This document shows positions 46,008 through 54,434 of a stretch of 54,587 nucleotides of DNA, in pieces; positions within the stretch are counted from its first letter, which is position 1, and every line of letters begins with the position of its first letter. A program made the position numbers and the translations under genes. The notes beneath the pieces are model-generated. The model made no database searches. It was given only the letters and a program-made list of their open reading frames with translations, and was not told the origin of the DNA. Source of the DNA: Bryobacterales bacterium (GTDB taxonomy: Bacteria > Acidobacteriota > Terriglobia > Bryobacterales > Bryobacteraceae); the NCBI GenBank assembly GCA_003163855.1, contig PLRJ01000091.1, positions 1 to 54,587 on the forward strand, written 5' to 3'.

Positions 46008-48053
46008 TCAATGGCCGAAAAACTGCTCCTCCAGAGTGGCAATAGCCTTATCTACCTCGCGGACGGAAGAGCCCAGAGCCACCACTTGAGAGCGCAAGTC
46101 AACAGCATAGGCTGAACTCTGCTGGGCCGCTGCCGCCGACTGGGAGCTGGCTTGTTGAATCTGTTCCACGGCCTTAAGAACCTCGCCCATGCTCTCTGCC
46201 TGGCTCACAGATACCCCTGAAACGTCAACCGCAAGGACGCGAATCCGGTCAGCATTCTGATGCATCGGGGTCAATGAGGAAACCAGGTTCTGGACATAAG
46301 CGCTGCCCCTGTCCATTTCCTGTCGTGCACCGTCGATGACTGTACGAGTCTCTAGAGCGGCGGCTGCGGCCTTTCCGGCAAGCTCCCTCACTTCCGCTGC
46401 AATAAAGGCAAAGGAGCGCCCCGCATCTCCCGCGTTTGCCGCCTCTACCGCGGCGTTCAAAGCAACAATATTCGTCGCAAAACTGATGTCGTTGATAGTG
46501 TCGATGATGCTCAGGGCTCTTTCGTTATTCGCGAGCATGTCCTGCATAGCCTCGTCGACGTTCTTCAGAACTTTACGTGTCTTCTGAAGAATAACGTCCG
46601 ATTCCTGGGAAAGAGTTCGCATCTGCTCAGCCGCCTTTGAGTTCTGGCGCGCCGTCACCGTTACCGAACCGGTCGCGGCGGATGTTTCTTCCGCGGCGGA
46701 CGCCTGTACTTGCGTTGCCCGGCTTAATTGCTCCGCTGCCGTCTCCATATTGTCGGAGTGTTTCCCGATAGACTGGATGGCATCGCCGGCTTGCTTTGAA
46801 CTGCCATCCAATCTTGTCAAAACTTTCCGAACTTGTTCCGCAAGCTCTCCGGTGAGACGCCTCCAGATTGCCAGCGAGACGAAAACGGTCACCAGCGCGA
46901 GAAACAACGGGACGTAGTCGCTCAAGCGGAAGAGATGTTTCAGCTTCGTCGAGGTCGCCAGGAACTCCGTCTCCGGCTGCTGAATGCCAAGGATCCAGTC
47001 CCACGCCGGAAAGTAAACGAACCTCACCAGCATTTTCTGAGAAGCCTTTCCTGCTTCTGGCAGCTTCCAATAGCTAATTTCAGAGATTTGCCCTTCGCTC
47101 GTTGTCCTGGCGACGTTGCACAGTTGCTGCACATACAGTGTGTTCTGGCCATCGCGATAATCCCAGGCAACATGGTCTTTCAGCGACGCGTCGCCCGAAT
47201 AGACGAATAGGCCGTGCGCATTCGCCGCGGTATGCAGCACAAACATGTCCACCTGGCTGCTGTCAGCCCAATTATCCTTGAACTGCACCAACTGGTCACG
47301 CAACTGAGCTTCCGGCAAACCGGTATAGATCATGCCGACAACCGAACCCTTCGCGTCCCTCATTGGTTGGTAAGCCGCCATGTACCAGCTGTCCACTACA
47401 AAAGCCCGTCCCAGGTACGTCTCGCCATTCAGAACTTTGCCGATGACCGGATTTCTCTTTCCTTCCTTGTCGAACGCGGGAATATAGGTCCCTATGGCCC
47501 TGCTCCCATCGGCTTTTCGGATCGTTGTGGAGACACGGAGCATGTCACCCGCCGTATTCATGCGCTGAAAGACCGTCGCCGAGGTCTTGTAAAGAGACTG
47601 CACCTCGTCTACCAGCGGCGCTTCATGCTTGAAGTCTAAGACGGGCTGGATTGACAGATCGCCCACTTTCATCAGCGGCAGTTGCAGTTGCCGGGTTTCC
47701 GAAGTCAACTGATTCTTTGCTGTCCAGGCTAAATTCCTGGACGAGTCGAAATGCACCGTCCCTGTTCTCTCTAAGACGACCTTGGCACCCTCCAGCGCGC
47801 TGGAAATGTGCTGCTCGTACAGCCTGCACGCCCCCAGCAGAGACAAGATGATGTGGTCCTTATCCTGGTTTGCCAGGCGCGAATACTCATCCAGAGCGGC
47901 GGAGCCAGCAATAGCATTTACCATCCAAACCACGCAGATTATTGCAAAAACCGGAATGATCGCGAGTCCGATGCCGCGCTTCAGGACGCGCGACTGAAGG
48001 TCTTTAGCCTCGAATATCTGTTTCCAATTCTTCTGCCTTACCACCTGCGCCAT
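46008..48053 (-). CDS. Methyl-accepting chemotaxis protein with Cache-type sensor
   Basis: I choose the ATG at 48053 (681 residues, MAQVVRQKNW), preceded by GGAAG at 7 bases. A first helix (GIGLAIIPVFAIICVVWMV) leads to a periplasmic double-Cache sensor (IQPVLDFKHEAPLVDEV, VVDSWYMAAYQPMRDAKG, GMIYTGLPEAQL), then a second helix (YVPLFLALVTVFVSLAIW). No clear HAMP follows. The cytosolic signalling hairpin contains INDISFATNIVALNAAVEAA and GRSFAFIAAEVRELAGKAA. The C-terminus EEQFFGH lacks a CheR-binding pentapeptide. It reports ligand binding to CheA/CheW, but no che genes are in the window. It is flanked on both sides by direct repeats. Confidence 0.92.
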   Translation of the reverse strand: MAQVVRQKNWKQIFEAKDLQSRVLKRGIGLAIIPVFAIICVVWMVNAIAGSAALDEYSRLANQDKDHIILSLLGACRLYEQHISSALEGAKVVLERTGTVHFDSSRNLAWTAKNQLTSETRQLQLPLMKVGDLSIQPVLDFKHEAPLVDEVQSLYKTSATVFQRMNTAGDMLRVSTTIRKADGSRAIGTYIPAFDKEGKRNPVIGKVLNGETYLGRAFVVDSWYMAAYQPMRDAKGSVVGMIYTGLPEAQLRDQLVQFKDNWADSSQVDMFVLHTAANAHGLFVYSGDASLKDHVAWDYRDGQNTLYVQQLCNVARTTSEGQISEISYWKLPEAGKASQKMLVRFVYFPAWDWILGIQQPETEFLATSTKLKHLFRLSDYVPLFLALVTVFVSLAIWRRLTGELAEQVRKVLTRLDGSSKQAGDAIQSIGKHSDNMETAAEQLSRATQVQASAAEETSAATGSVTVTARQNSKAAEQMRTLSQESDVILQKTRKVLKNVDEAMQDMLANNERALSIIDTINDISFATNIVALNAAVEAANAGDAGRSFAFIAAEVRELAGKAAAAALETRTVIDGARQEMDRGSAYVQNLVSSLTPMHQNADRIRVLAVDVSGVSVSQAESMGEVLKAVEQIQQASSQSAAAAQQSSAYAVDLRSQVVALGSSVREVDKAIATLEEQFFGH

Positions 48054-48136
48054 CAACAGTCTTCCGTCCTCACAAGTCAATCGGTAAAACAAGCGGCCGG
48101 CATTAACAAGAGCCGGGAAGATTTTGCCGAGTTACG

Positions 48137-48232
48137 CTGCATTCACGCTGGTAACTCCGCGCTGCAGCCTTCCGCCACAAACCCAATTTGATCCATCACT
48201 TGCGAGGAAAAAAGAACCAGGAATTTTCGAAA
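48137..48232 (+). repeat. Direct repeat copy B, upstream side of the chemoreceptor gene
   Basis: Second copy of the repeat at 45795-45882, in the same orientation, 96 bases because of an A-rich insertion after CTTGCGAGG. It lies 84 bases upstream of the chemoreceptor start. The two copies bracket a 2.25-kb segment that contains only the chemoreceptor. Confidence 0.8.
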
Positions 48233-48303
48233 GACTAGTAGTGTTCCTGGCTTGCACATGCTCATTTAGTCCTAATACTTAAGCCCGGCTTCATGATTCG
48301 CCG

Positions 48304-48315
48304 ATAAGTACTTAT
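48304..48315. promoter_or_regulatory. 12-base palindrome before the GAF/PAS hybrid kinase gene
   Basis: ATAAGTACTTAT is a perfect palindrome 40 bases before the ATG. A similar TACTTATA lies about 50 bases before the hybrid kinase start at 17171. It may be an operator or part of a -10 region. Confidence 0.35.
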
Positions 48316-48355
48316 AACCGCAGTGTCTATTGACGATCCATGAGGTGATCAACGC

Positions 48356-51300
48356 ATGCATGCCCAAATAGCAGAAAACGAACCAGAACGTCTTGCGGCG
48401 CTTTACCGATACGCTGTACTTGATACACCTTCGGAACCTAGTTTCGACCTTATTACCAGTCTGGCGGCATCGGTTTTTGCCACTCCCATTGCCCTTATCA
48501 CCCTGGTTGATCCCGACCGGCAGTTCTTCAAAAGTCACTATGGCCTTGCTGCCACCGAGACTCCGCGCTCCGATGCGTTCTGCGCGCACGCCATTCTGAA
48601 GAGTGAAGTTCTGGTTGTACCCGACGCCAGATCCGATGTGCGCTTCGCCGACAACCCGCTGGTACTGGACGACCCTAATATCCGCTTCTATGCCGGTGCG
48701 CCTCTGGAAACCCACGATGGTTACCGCCTGGGCACGCTTTGTGTCATTGACCACAAACCACGCTTACCGGAACCGAGCCAGATCAATGCCTTGCAGGCGC
48801 TGGCTAAACAAGTGGTGGAGTTGCTTGAGTTCCATCGCGCCAGACGTGAATTGATGGCTGTGCGCCAGGAACTGCTGGCCCGTTCGCGTGAACTGAACCA
48901 GACCGAGGCGCGTTTTCGCGCCTTCATGGAATTCAGCCCCTGCGCCGCGTACATCAAAGATTCCTCCGGCCGGCTGATGTTCGTGAACCAGCATTGTGAA
49001 GACTTATGGCACCTGACGCCGGGCCAATGGTTGGGCAAAACCGCCGCAGACCTCTGGCCGCCTGATATGGCCGCTCGCGTCCAGAAGGTGGATGAGGAAA
49101 TCCTGGCCACCGGCAAATCCGCCCAGATGACGGAATCCATTCTCTTTCCTGATGGAGTTCTCCGCCATTTCTTTCTACACAAGTTTAGTTTCCCCAGCGG
49201 CTTGGGCGAAATGGCGCTGGGCGGCTATGCCCTTGACATCAGTGAGCGGCTTGCAAGCGAAGAGAACCTGCGCGCTTCGGAGCGCCGCTATCGCGAACTT
49301 TTCGAGCGCAATCCGCTGCCCAGCAAGATCTATCGCACTTCCGACCTTCAGATTCTCGATGTCAACCAGGCCGCCATCACCCATTACGGCTGGTCGCGCG
49401 AGGAGTTCCTCGGTTTAAAGATCAGTTCCATCCGCGTCGAGGAGCAGGGTCGCAATTCTGAAACCGGACTTAACTCCGGCTTTTCTCCCTCCCACCCTAT
49501 ACTCCATCGCCGCAAGGACGGCAGCGAAATCTGGGTTGAGCTTTCCAGCATAGAAATCGAAGTGGATGGATGCCAGGCGCGTCTCTGCATGGCCAACGAC
49601 GTCACCGATCGGGTTGAATCCCACAGCCATCTGGAAAACCTGGTCGCCCGGCGCACAGCCGAACTGCGCCAAAGCGAAGCGCGCTGGCGCGGCCTGGTCG
49701 AGGCTCTCCCCCAATTCGTCTGGTCCACCACACCGGATGGTTCCTGCGATTACATCAGCAACGAATGGGCTGAATATACCGGCGTCCCTCTTGCCGGCTT
49801 GCTTGGCAATGGCTGGCTGAAAACGTTGCATCCGGACGATCAAGCCCGCCTCCATGCCGATTGCGCCGAATCCCTGGCTGCGGGCCAAAGGTGCGACATG
49901 GAATACAGAATAAGAGCCAGAGACGGATCCTATCGCTGGTTCATGTCACGCGCGCGCCCCGTCTTTGCCGTTCCCAACGGACCGATTATTCAATGGCTCG
50001 GAACCAGCACGGACATCGATGACAAGAAACGCAGCGAAGAAAGACTCGAGTCCGCAGTGGCCGAACGCACACTCGCCCTGGAAGAAGCGCGCCAGCAAGC
50101 CGAGTCGGCCGCCCGCGCCAAAACCGACTTCCTGGCCGTCGTGAGTCATGAACTTCGCACACCGCTCAACGGGGTCCTTGGCATGGCTCATTTGCTCGAG
50201 GATGTGCAGTTCACCACGGAGCAACGCGGCTATCTCAACGCTATCCACTCCAACGGCCAATCCTTACTCAATCTAATCAATGAAATTCTGGACTTCTCCA
50301 AGATCGAGGCGGGCAAAATGGAACTCGCCCGCGAGGAGTTCACGCTTCGCTCTGTTCTGGAGGAATCGCTGGACGCCGTCTGGCCCGCGGCCACGGCCAA
50401 AGGTGTGCGGTTGATGCTCCGGCTGGCCTATGATCTTCCCTTGCGTGTCATTGGCGATCCCGATCGCTTACGCCAGATCCTCCTGAATCTCATGTCGAAT
50501 GCCGTGAAGTTTACTGAGCAAGGCGAGGTTGAACTTTCGGTCGTAGGCGAGCGCGCCACAAACGGACCGCTACGGTTGCATTTCAGCGTAAAAGATACCG
50601 GCATCGGTCTCTCCTCGGAGCAGTTGGCCCGGCTGTTCCAACCCTTTACTCAGGCAGACAGCACCAATTCCCGCCGCTTTGGCGGCACTGGCCTCGGTTT
50701 ATCAATCGTCAAGCGAATGCTCGAACTGATGGGCGGAAACATAGGCGTCTCCTCCGAGCCTGGCAAAGGATCGACTTTCTGGTTCGACCTATGCCTTGAA
50801 GCGGGTGGCGTCGCGCCCGCCGCGCCGTCTCCTGGCGCTTTGGAGGCGCCGGACAAGCCTGGTTTGCGCGGCCTCTTTGCTCAGCGCCAAGTCCGCATCC
50901 TCTTGGCCGACGACAATCTGAGCAACCAGCAAGTGGCGCTTGGCATCCTCAAAATGTTCGGCCTTACTGCCGACGTAGTGGATGATGGTGCGCGCGCGCT
51001 GGCAGCCTTGGAAGTCACCCCTTATGACCTTGTGTTGATGGATGTGCGCATGCCCCGAACCGACGGCCTGCAAGCTACCCGGCACATTCGCAAAGCCGAG
51101 CAAGCCTTGAACAAGCGCCGCCTTCCCGTGATTGCCATGACGGCCAGCGCCATGCCCCGCGATGTCGAGGTGTGCCGCGATGCAGGCATGGACGATTTCG
51201 TATCAAAACCATTCCTCCCCCAAACGCTGGCCGACGTATTGACAAAGTGGCTTCCGGCCGCCCCACTCGCCTGCCCGGCGGAAACAAATCGGCCGCTAAA

Positions 51301-51655
51301 CTTGCAACAGGCTTTACCGCTCTTTGACGTCACCTCTCTCCTGAAACGTCTAATGGGCAATAAGTCATTGGCAAAAATGATTCTTGATGGTTTTCTTTCC
51401 GACATGCCCGGCCAACTCCAATCGCTAAAAAATTACCTGCAGAATGGAAATACCAAACAAGTTGCGGACCAGGCGCACATGATCAAGGGCGCCGCCGCCG
51501 CCGTCAGCGCCGAAGCCATGCGCTGCATTGCCCTTAAAATGGAGATGGCGGCAGAGGCCGGTGATCTGACAACAGGTCGGGAGTGCATGGTCAATCTCGC
51601 CACCCAGTTCGACCTGTTACACAAAGCCATAGGAGCAACAAGCCTCGAATGCTGA
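48356..51655 (+). CDS. Soluble GAF-PAS-PAS-PAS hybrid histidine kinase with receiver and HPt
   Basis: The 1099-residue protein has no membrane segment. Domains in order are: GAF (about 20-165; PIALITLVDPDRQFFKS, FYAGAPLETHDGYRLGTLCV), three PAS modules (about 190-305, 310-420, 440-565; the last with ending RWFMSRARPV), and HisKA with His598 (VVSHELRTPLNGVLGM). They are followed by HATPase ([20 protein letters not shown]), receiver (LADDNLSNQQ, MDVRMPRTDG, SKPF) and HPt (AHMIKGAAAAVSAEAM). The HPt lets it complete a phosphorelay alone or pass phosphate to the HPt-receiver protein encoded next. Its catalytic core is close to that of the 742-residue kinase. Confidence 0.93.
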   Translation: MHAQIAENEPERLAALYRYAVLDTPSEPSFDLITSLAASVFATPIALITLVDPDRQFFKSHYGLAATETPRSDAFCAHAILKSEVLVVPDARSDVRFADNPLVLDDPNIRFYAGAPLETHDGYRLGTLCVIDHKPRLPEPSQINALQALAKQVVELLEFHRARRELMAVRQELLARSRELNQTEARFRAFMEFSPCAAYIKDSSGRLMFVNQHCEDLWHLTPGQWLGKTAADLWPPDMAARVQKVDEEILATGKSAQMTESILFPDGVLRHFFLHKFSFPSGLGEMALGGYALDISERLASEENLRASERRYRELFERNPLPSKIYRTSDLQILDVNQAAITHYGWSREEFLGLKISSIRVEEQGRNSETGLNSGFSPSHPILHRRKDGSEIWVELSSIEIEVDGCQARLCMANDVTDRVESHSHLENLVARRTAELRQSEARWRGLVEALPQFVWSTTPDGSCDYISNEWAEYTGVPLAGLLGNGWLKTLHPDDQARLHADCAESLAAGQRCDMEYRIRARDGSYRWFMSRARPVFAVPNGPIIQWLGTSTDIDDKKRSEERLESAVAERTLALEEARQQAESAARAKTDFLAVVSHELRTPLNGVLGMAHLLEDVQFTTEQRGYLNAIHSNGQSLLNLINEILDFSKIEAGKMELAREEFTLRSVLEESLDAVWPAATAKGVRLMLRLAYDLPLRVIGDPDRLRQILLNLMSNAVKFTEQGEVELSVVGERATNGPLRLHFSVKDTGIGLSSEQLARLFQPFTQADSTNSRRFGGTGLGLSIVKRMLELMGGNIGVSSEPGKGSTFWFDLCLEAGGVAPAAPSPGALEAPDKPGLRGLFAQRQVRILLADDNLSNQQVALGILKMFGLTADVVDDGARALAALEVTPYDLVLMDVRMPRTDGLQATRHIRKAEQALNKRRLPVIAMTASAMPRDVEVCRDAGMDDFVSKPFLPQTLADVLTKWLPAAPLACPAETNRPLNLQQALPLFDVTSLLKRLMGNKSLAKMILDGFLSDMPGQLQSLKNYLQNGNTKQVADQAHMIKGAAAAVSAEAMRCIALKMEMAAEAGDLTTGRECMVNLATQFDLLHKAIGATSLEC

Positions 51656-51804
51656 GCCTTTTAAAAACTCCCTAGCCGCGTGGGATTAGTACCCCGTCAG
51701 CCACGGTTCCTCCGATAACTCCTATCCTTCCCATGACTTTGGCCGAAGAGTTGATTTGATGCTGGTTTTACTGAATAACCTGCATGACAAACGAAAGAGG
51801 AAAC

Positions 51805-52689
51805 ATGTTCGCCGAGATTAGTGGTTTAGATCGGGAGGAAATTAGAGCACTGGTGGCCGAGTGTCGCGACAAGCTTGAGCTTGTAGACATCGATCTTATG
51901 TCGTTGGGCAAAGGCCAGACCAGTGAGCTCAAGGAAGTCATCAACCGCGTATTTCGCGTCTTTCACAGCGTGAAGGCTGCCGCCGGCTATCTTCAGCACG
52001 AACCGTTGAAAGAACTGAGTCATATCACAGAGACGCTTCTGGACCGGGTTCGCGAGGGCGGCCTGCAACTTTCAAGCAACCATGTGGACGTGCTTCTGTC
52101 GGCTGCCGACCGGATGAGGCTCATGGTCGCAACCGATGAGCTGTCGACCGGCGTAGACTTCAGTCGCGAACGCCAGGCGCTGGCAGAAATTCTGCAACCC
52201 AGCGATAACTCGGTTGACGCCGAGATGGCTGAAGCCTCCAGTGAGCCGCCAGCAAGGAGGCTAGTACCGGCGCCAGTTGCGCCGCAACTGAAGGTCCTGA
52301 TTGTTGAAGACGATTTTACTTCCCGGCTCACTTTGCAGAGCCTGCTGCCGGCCCACAGCGAATTCCACATAGCCGTCAATGGCATGGAAGCCGTAAAAGC
52401 CTTTACCGCCGCTAAACAGTCGGGAAAAGGCTACGACCTGATCTGCATGGACATAAATATGCCGGAGATGGACGGGCAAGCCGCCCTGAAATCCATTCGG
52501 GAGATCGAAGCCAAGGAAGGCATTTTCAGAGACCGGGTCAGGATCTTCATGACGACCTCCAAAGTGGATCTCAAAACGGTTCGGGCCTCGTTTGAAGACA
52601 TCTGTGACGCCTACATTATTAAACCGGTCGACGGCAACGAATTACAAGCGCAACTGACAAGCTTCCAGCTGCTTCCGTCGGCTGGTTAA
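51805..52689 (+). CDS. HPt-receiver phosphorelay protein
   Basis: I start at the ATG at 51805 (294 residues, MFAEISGLDR), which follows AGAGGAAAC; an in-frame ATG at 51784 lacks such a site. The N-terminal HPt/CheA-P1-like domain carries the phosphoacceptor His54 in FRVFHSVKAAAGYL. After an Ala/Pro-rich linker, the C-terminal receiver has IVEDDFT, MDINMPEMDG, FMTTSKV and YIIKPVDG. There is no output domain. It lies 149 bases downstream of the large hybrid kinase and very likely exchanges phosphate with it; it could also connect to the nearby chemoreceptor, which is speculative. Confidence 0.88.
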   Translation: MFAEISGLDREEIRALVAECRDKLELVDIDLMSLGKGQTSELKEVINRVFRVFHSVKAAAGYLQHEPLKELSHITETLLDRVREGGLQLSSNHVDVLLSAADRMRLMVATDELSTGVDFSRERQALAEILQPSDNSVDAEMAEASSEPPARRLVPAPVAPQLKVLIVEDDFTSRLTLQSLLPAHSEFHIAVNGMEAVKAFTAAKQSGKGYDLICMDINMPEMDGQAALKSIREIEAKEGIFRDRVRIFMTTSKVDLKTVRASFEDICDAYIIKPVDGNELQAQLTSFQLLPSAG

Positions 52690-52755
52690 AACGCAAAGGG
52701 CGCGCCGCAAGCGTGCCTTCGGCTGGGCTGCCGCGTGGGTGGAAGCCCTCAATCC

Positions 52756-52775
52756 AGGCCACCGCCTGGTGGCCT
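52756..52775. terminator. Weak hairpin between convergent genes
   Basis: AGGCCACC and GGTGGCCT pair perfectly around GCCT between the convergent HPt-receiver and cupin genes. No T tract follows, so the function is uncertain. Confidence 0.35.
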
Positions 52776-52804
52776 CTCCCTTGCTGAGAAGTCCCCCGTG
52801 CCTC

Positions 52805-53314
52805 CTAGGCCTCTACAAACTCCGTCTTGTATTTGGCAGCCAGTGCTTGCGCCTTAGCTTTGAACGCCTCTGCGGTCGCTGCGTCAGGCTTTGGAGGCAC
52901 TGTGGTTATGGTTGGCACCTCGACCCCCAGTTCCCTGAACATCCCCTCCTGCCCCGCCGGCGAACATATGCACAAGAGGCGTGCCGGCTGCGCAGAGTTG
53001 TTCCGGAACTGATGCGGAGCGTTGGCGGGAATCTGAATCACTTGTCCCGCTCGCAGCAAAACCTTCGCGCCGCGGAACGTCGCTTCAATTTCACCTTCCA
53101 GCACGGTAAAAGACTCTTCACAATCGTGCCGGTGGGCTGGCGGCCCGCCACCAGGCCGCACGTACATATCGATCAGCGAATAGCGCCCGGCCGTGTCCTC
53201 GCCGCTCACCAGAATGGTGTACGTGTTTCCGACCAGACTTAGATGGACTGCGCTGGCATCCTCCGCGGAAGCCAGTTTCATCTGGCGATTGAGATCATCA
53301 GCTGGAATATTCAT
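52805..53314 (-). CDS. Cupin-domain protein
   Basis: The 169-residue protein has one cupin barrel. Motif 1 is GGPPAHRHDCEESFTVLEGE (metal ligands His, His, Glu) and motif 2 is ANAPHQFRNNS (His). The last 40 residues are a helical tail (AEAFKAKAQALAAKYKTE). It has no signal peptide. Such proteins bind a metal and small molecules or act as dioxygenases or isomerases, so no substrate can be given. Its ATG directly follows the stop of the DUF4267 gene, and both are divergent from a TetR gene that probably controls them. Confidence 0.88.
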   Translation of the reverse strand: MNIPADDLNRQMKLASAEDASAVHLSLVGNTYTILVSGEDTAGRYSLIDMYVRPGGGPPAHRHDCEESFTVLEGEIEATFRGAKVLLRAGQVIQIPANAPHQFRNNSAQPARLLCICSPAGQEGMFRELGVEVPTITTVPPKPDAATAEAFKAKAQALAAKYKTEFVEA

Positions 53315-53728
53315 TTACTTAGTCTCCTTTTTCAGAAGAAACGCGGCAACAATCATCATATAAAGCGCGGTTCCCCAGTGAATGTAAATCGGCGGCGCAA
53401 AGCCAAGATGCCGAAGTATGACCAGTCCATCGCCAAGCGGGATGAAAATCGCCAGGGCGAACACGATTGCGGTCGTGCGCCGGTCGCCCATCCAGAGGAA
53501 CGTCAGGACTGCCACGCCTGAAAAAATGTCGCGAATCCCCTTGACCCACATAAAAGGAAAGGCGGCGGGATCGTGGATGGGAATCCCGTAGGCAGTTGAG
53601 GCGCCAACCGGGTTAAGTATGAAGTTGATGCCGATGCCGATGATTGCTGCCGGTATCACCAGAGTGCACCAAAACAGCAGCGAATTCCTTCTCAAGGTCG
53701 AACTTTGCGGGCTTGCAGTCATATTCAT
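53315..53728 (-). CDS. DUF4267-family small membrane protein
   Basis: I choose the ATG at 53728 (137 residues, MNMTASPQSS), which follows AAAAGGAAA. Four membrane helices are visible (LLFWCTLVIPAAIIGIGINF, DIFSGVAVLTFLWM, AIVFALAIFIPLGDGLVIL, ALYMMIVAAFLL), with the family's NPxGAS-AYGIP motif after helix 1 and an IRD at helix 2. Members are often found with TetR regulators; their role is unknown. The gene is the first of a two-gene unit with the cupin gene. Confidence 0.85.
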   Translation of the reverse strand: MNMTASPQSSTLRRNSLLFWCTLVIPAAIIGIGINFILNPVGASTAYGIPIHDPAAFPFMWVKGIRDIFSGVAVLTFLWMGDRRTTAIVFALAIFIPLGDGLVILRHLGFAPPIYIHWGTALYMMIVAAFLLKKETK

Positions 53729-53746
53729 GTGTTTTCCTTTTTTCAG

Positions 53747-53763
53747 TGCTAGAAAATCTAGCA
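53747..53763. promoter_or_regulatory. Candidate TetR operator
   Basis: TGCTAGA-AAA-TCTAGCA is a perfect 7+7 inverted repeat in the gap between the DUF4267/cupin unit and the TetR gene, 18 bases upstream of the DUF4267 start codon. Its size and place fit an operator for the divergent TetR-family protein. Confidence 0.6.
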
Positions 53764-53828
53764 ACGATAGAAAAGATGCGTGCAATTTACATAAGTTTCA
53801 GCCATCTGCAATTTTTTCCTAGCGCTGC

Positions 53829-53834
53829 TATAAT
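53829..53834 (+). promoter_or_regulatory. Possible -10 box of the TetR gene
   Basis: TATAAT lies 9 bases before the ATG at 53844, so transcription from it would start at or next to the start codon and give a leaderless message. The -35 region is weak and no ribosome-binding site is seen. Confidence 0.45.
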
Positions 53835-53843
53835 TGCTACCAA

Positions 53844-54434
53844 ATGGCATTGACGGTCGCAGCCAGCCGGCTTGCGGAACGGAAACTGCGTGACAATCAG
53901 GCCCGCAGGGCTCAAATCGTCAGTGCCGCGCGCCGCATTGCCGAGCTCGAAGGCTGGTCTAACGTAACCGTTCGGCGGCTGTCCGACGAAATTTCCTACA
54001 GCCAGCCTGTCTTGTACTCCCATTTCGCCAGCCGCGAAGAAATTCTCGCCGCGGTTGCTATCGAAGGTTTCCAGGAACTGGGCCTGGCGTTGGAGAAGGC
54101 TCGGAAACCGGCTAAACGTGCCAATGCCATCGAGTCGGTCGCCGCCGCCTATCTGCAGTTCGCCGCTTCTTCACCGGCACTGTACGAAGTGATGTTTTCG
54201 CTCGGGCTCAGCGTACCGTTCGATGACGCCGCTACTCCTCCGCAGATGCACTTCGCGTTTTCCCAACTCCTGGAGTTGTTTAACGTGCACGGCTCGAAGT
54301 CGGCGGTACTCTCGGAACTGTTTTGGGGGAGCCTTCACGGTATAGCCGAGCTCACCAGAACCAGGCGCTTTCCGCCCAGCCGTCAGAAACAGCGCATCGC
54401 GACGCTGGTCGAGCTCTTCACTTTCAAAAGCTGA
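53844..54434 (+). CDS. TetR-family transcriptional regulator
   Basis: The 196-residue protein has a typical TetR N-terminus: ARRAQIVSAARRIAELEGWSNVTVRRLSDEI and SQPVLYSHFASREEILAAV together form the helix-turn-helix (about 20-70). A helical ligand-binding domain with SPALYEVMFSLGL and ELFWGSLHGIAELTR completes it. It probably represses the divergent DUF4267/cupin unit and itself through the palindrome at 53747. The inducer is unknown. About 150 bases follow its stop before the window ends, with no visible gene. Confidence 0.9.
   Translation: MALTVAASRLAERKLRDNQARRAQIVSAARRIAELEGWSNVTVRRLSDEISYSQPVLYSHFASREEILAAVAIEGFQELGLALEKARKPAKRANAIESVAAAYLQFAASSPALYEVMFSLGLSVPFDDAATPPQMHFAFSQLLELFNVHGSKSAVLSELFWGSLHGIAELTRTRRFPPSRQKQRIATLVELFTFKS

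Larger units (their letters stand above)
48054..48355. other. Divergent intergenic region of chemoreceptor and hybrid kinase genes
   Basis: This 302-base gap contains repeat copy B (48137-48232) and a perfect 12-base palindrome at 48304-48315, 40 bases before the kinase start. No small gene is seen. Confidence 0.6.

Noticed and set aside
52691-52708. Third copy of the nested-dyad repeat
   Set aside because: Only about 15 bases match the start of the element and the pairing arms are absent.
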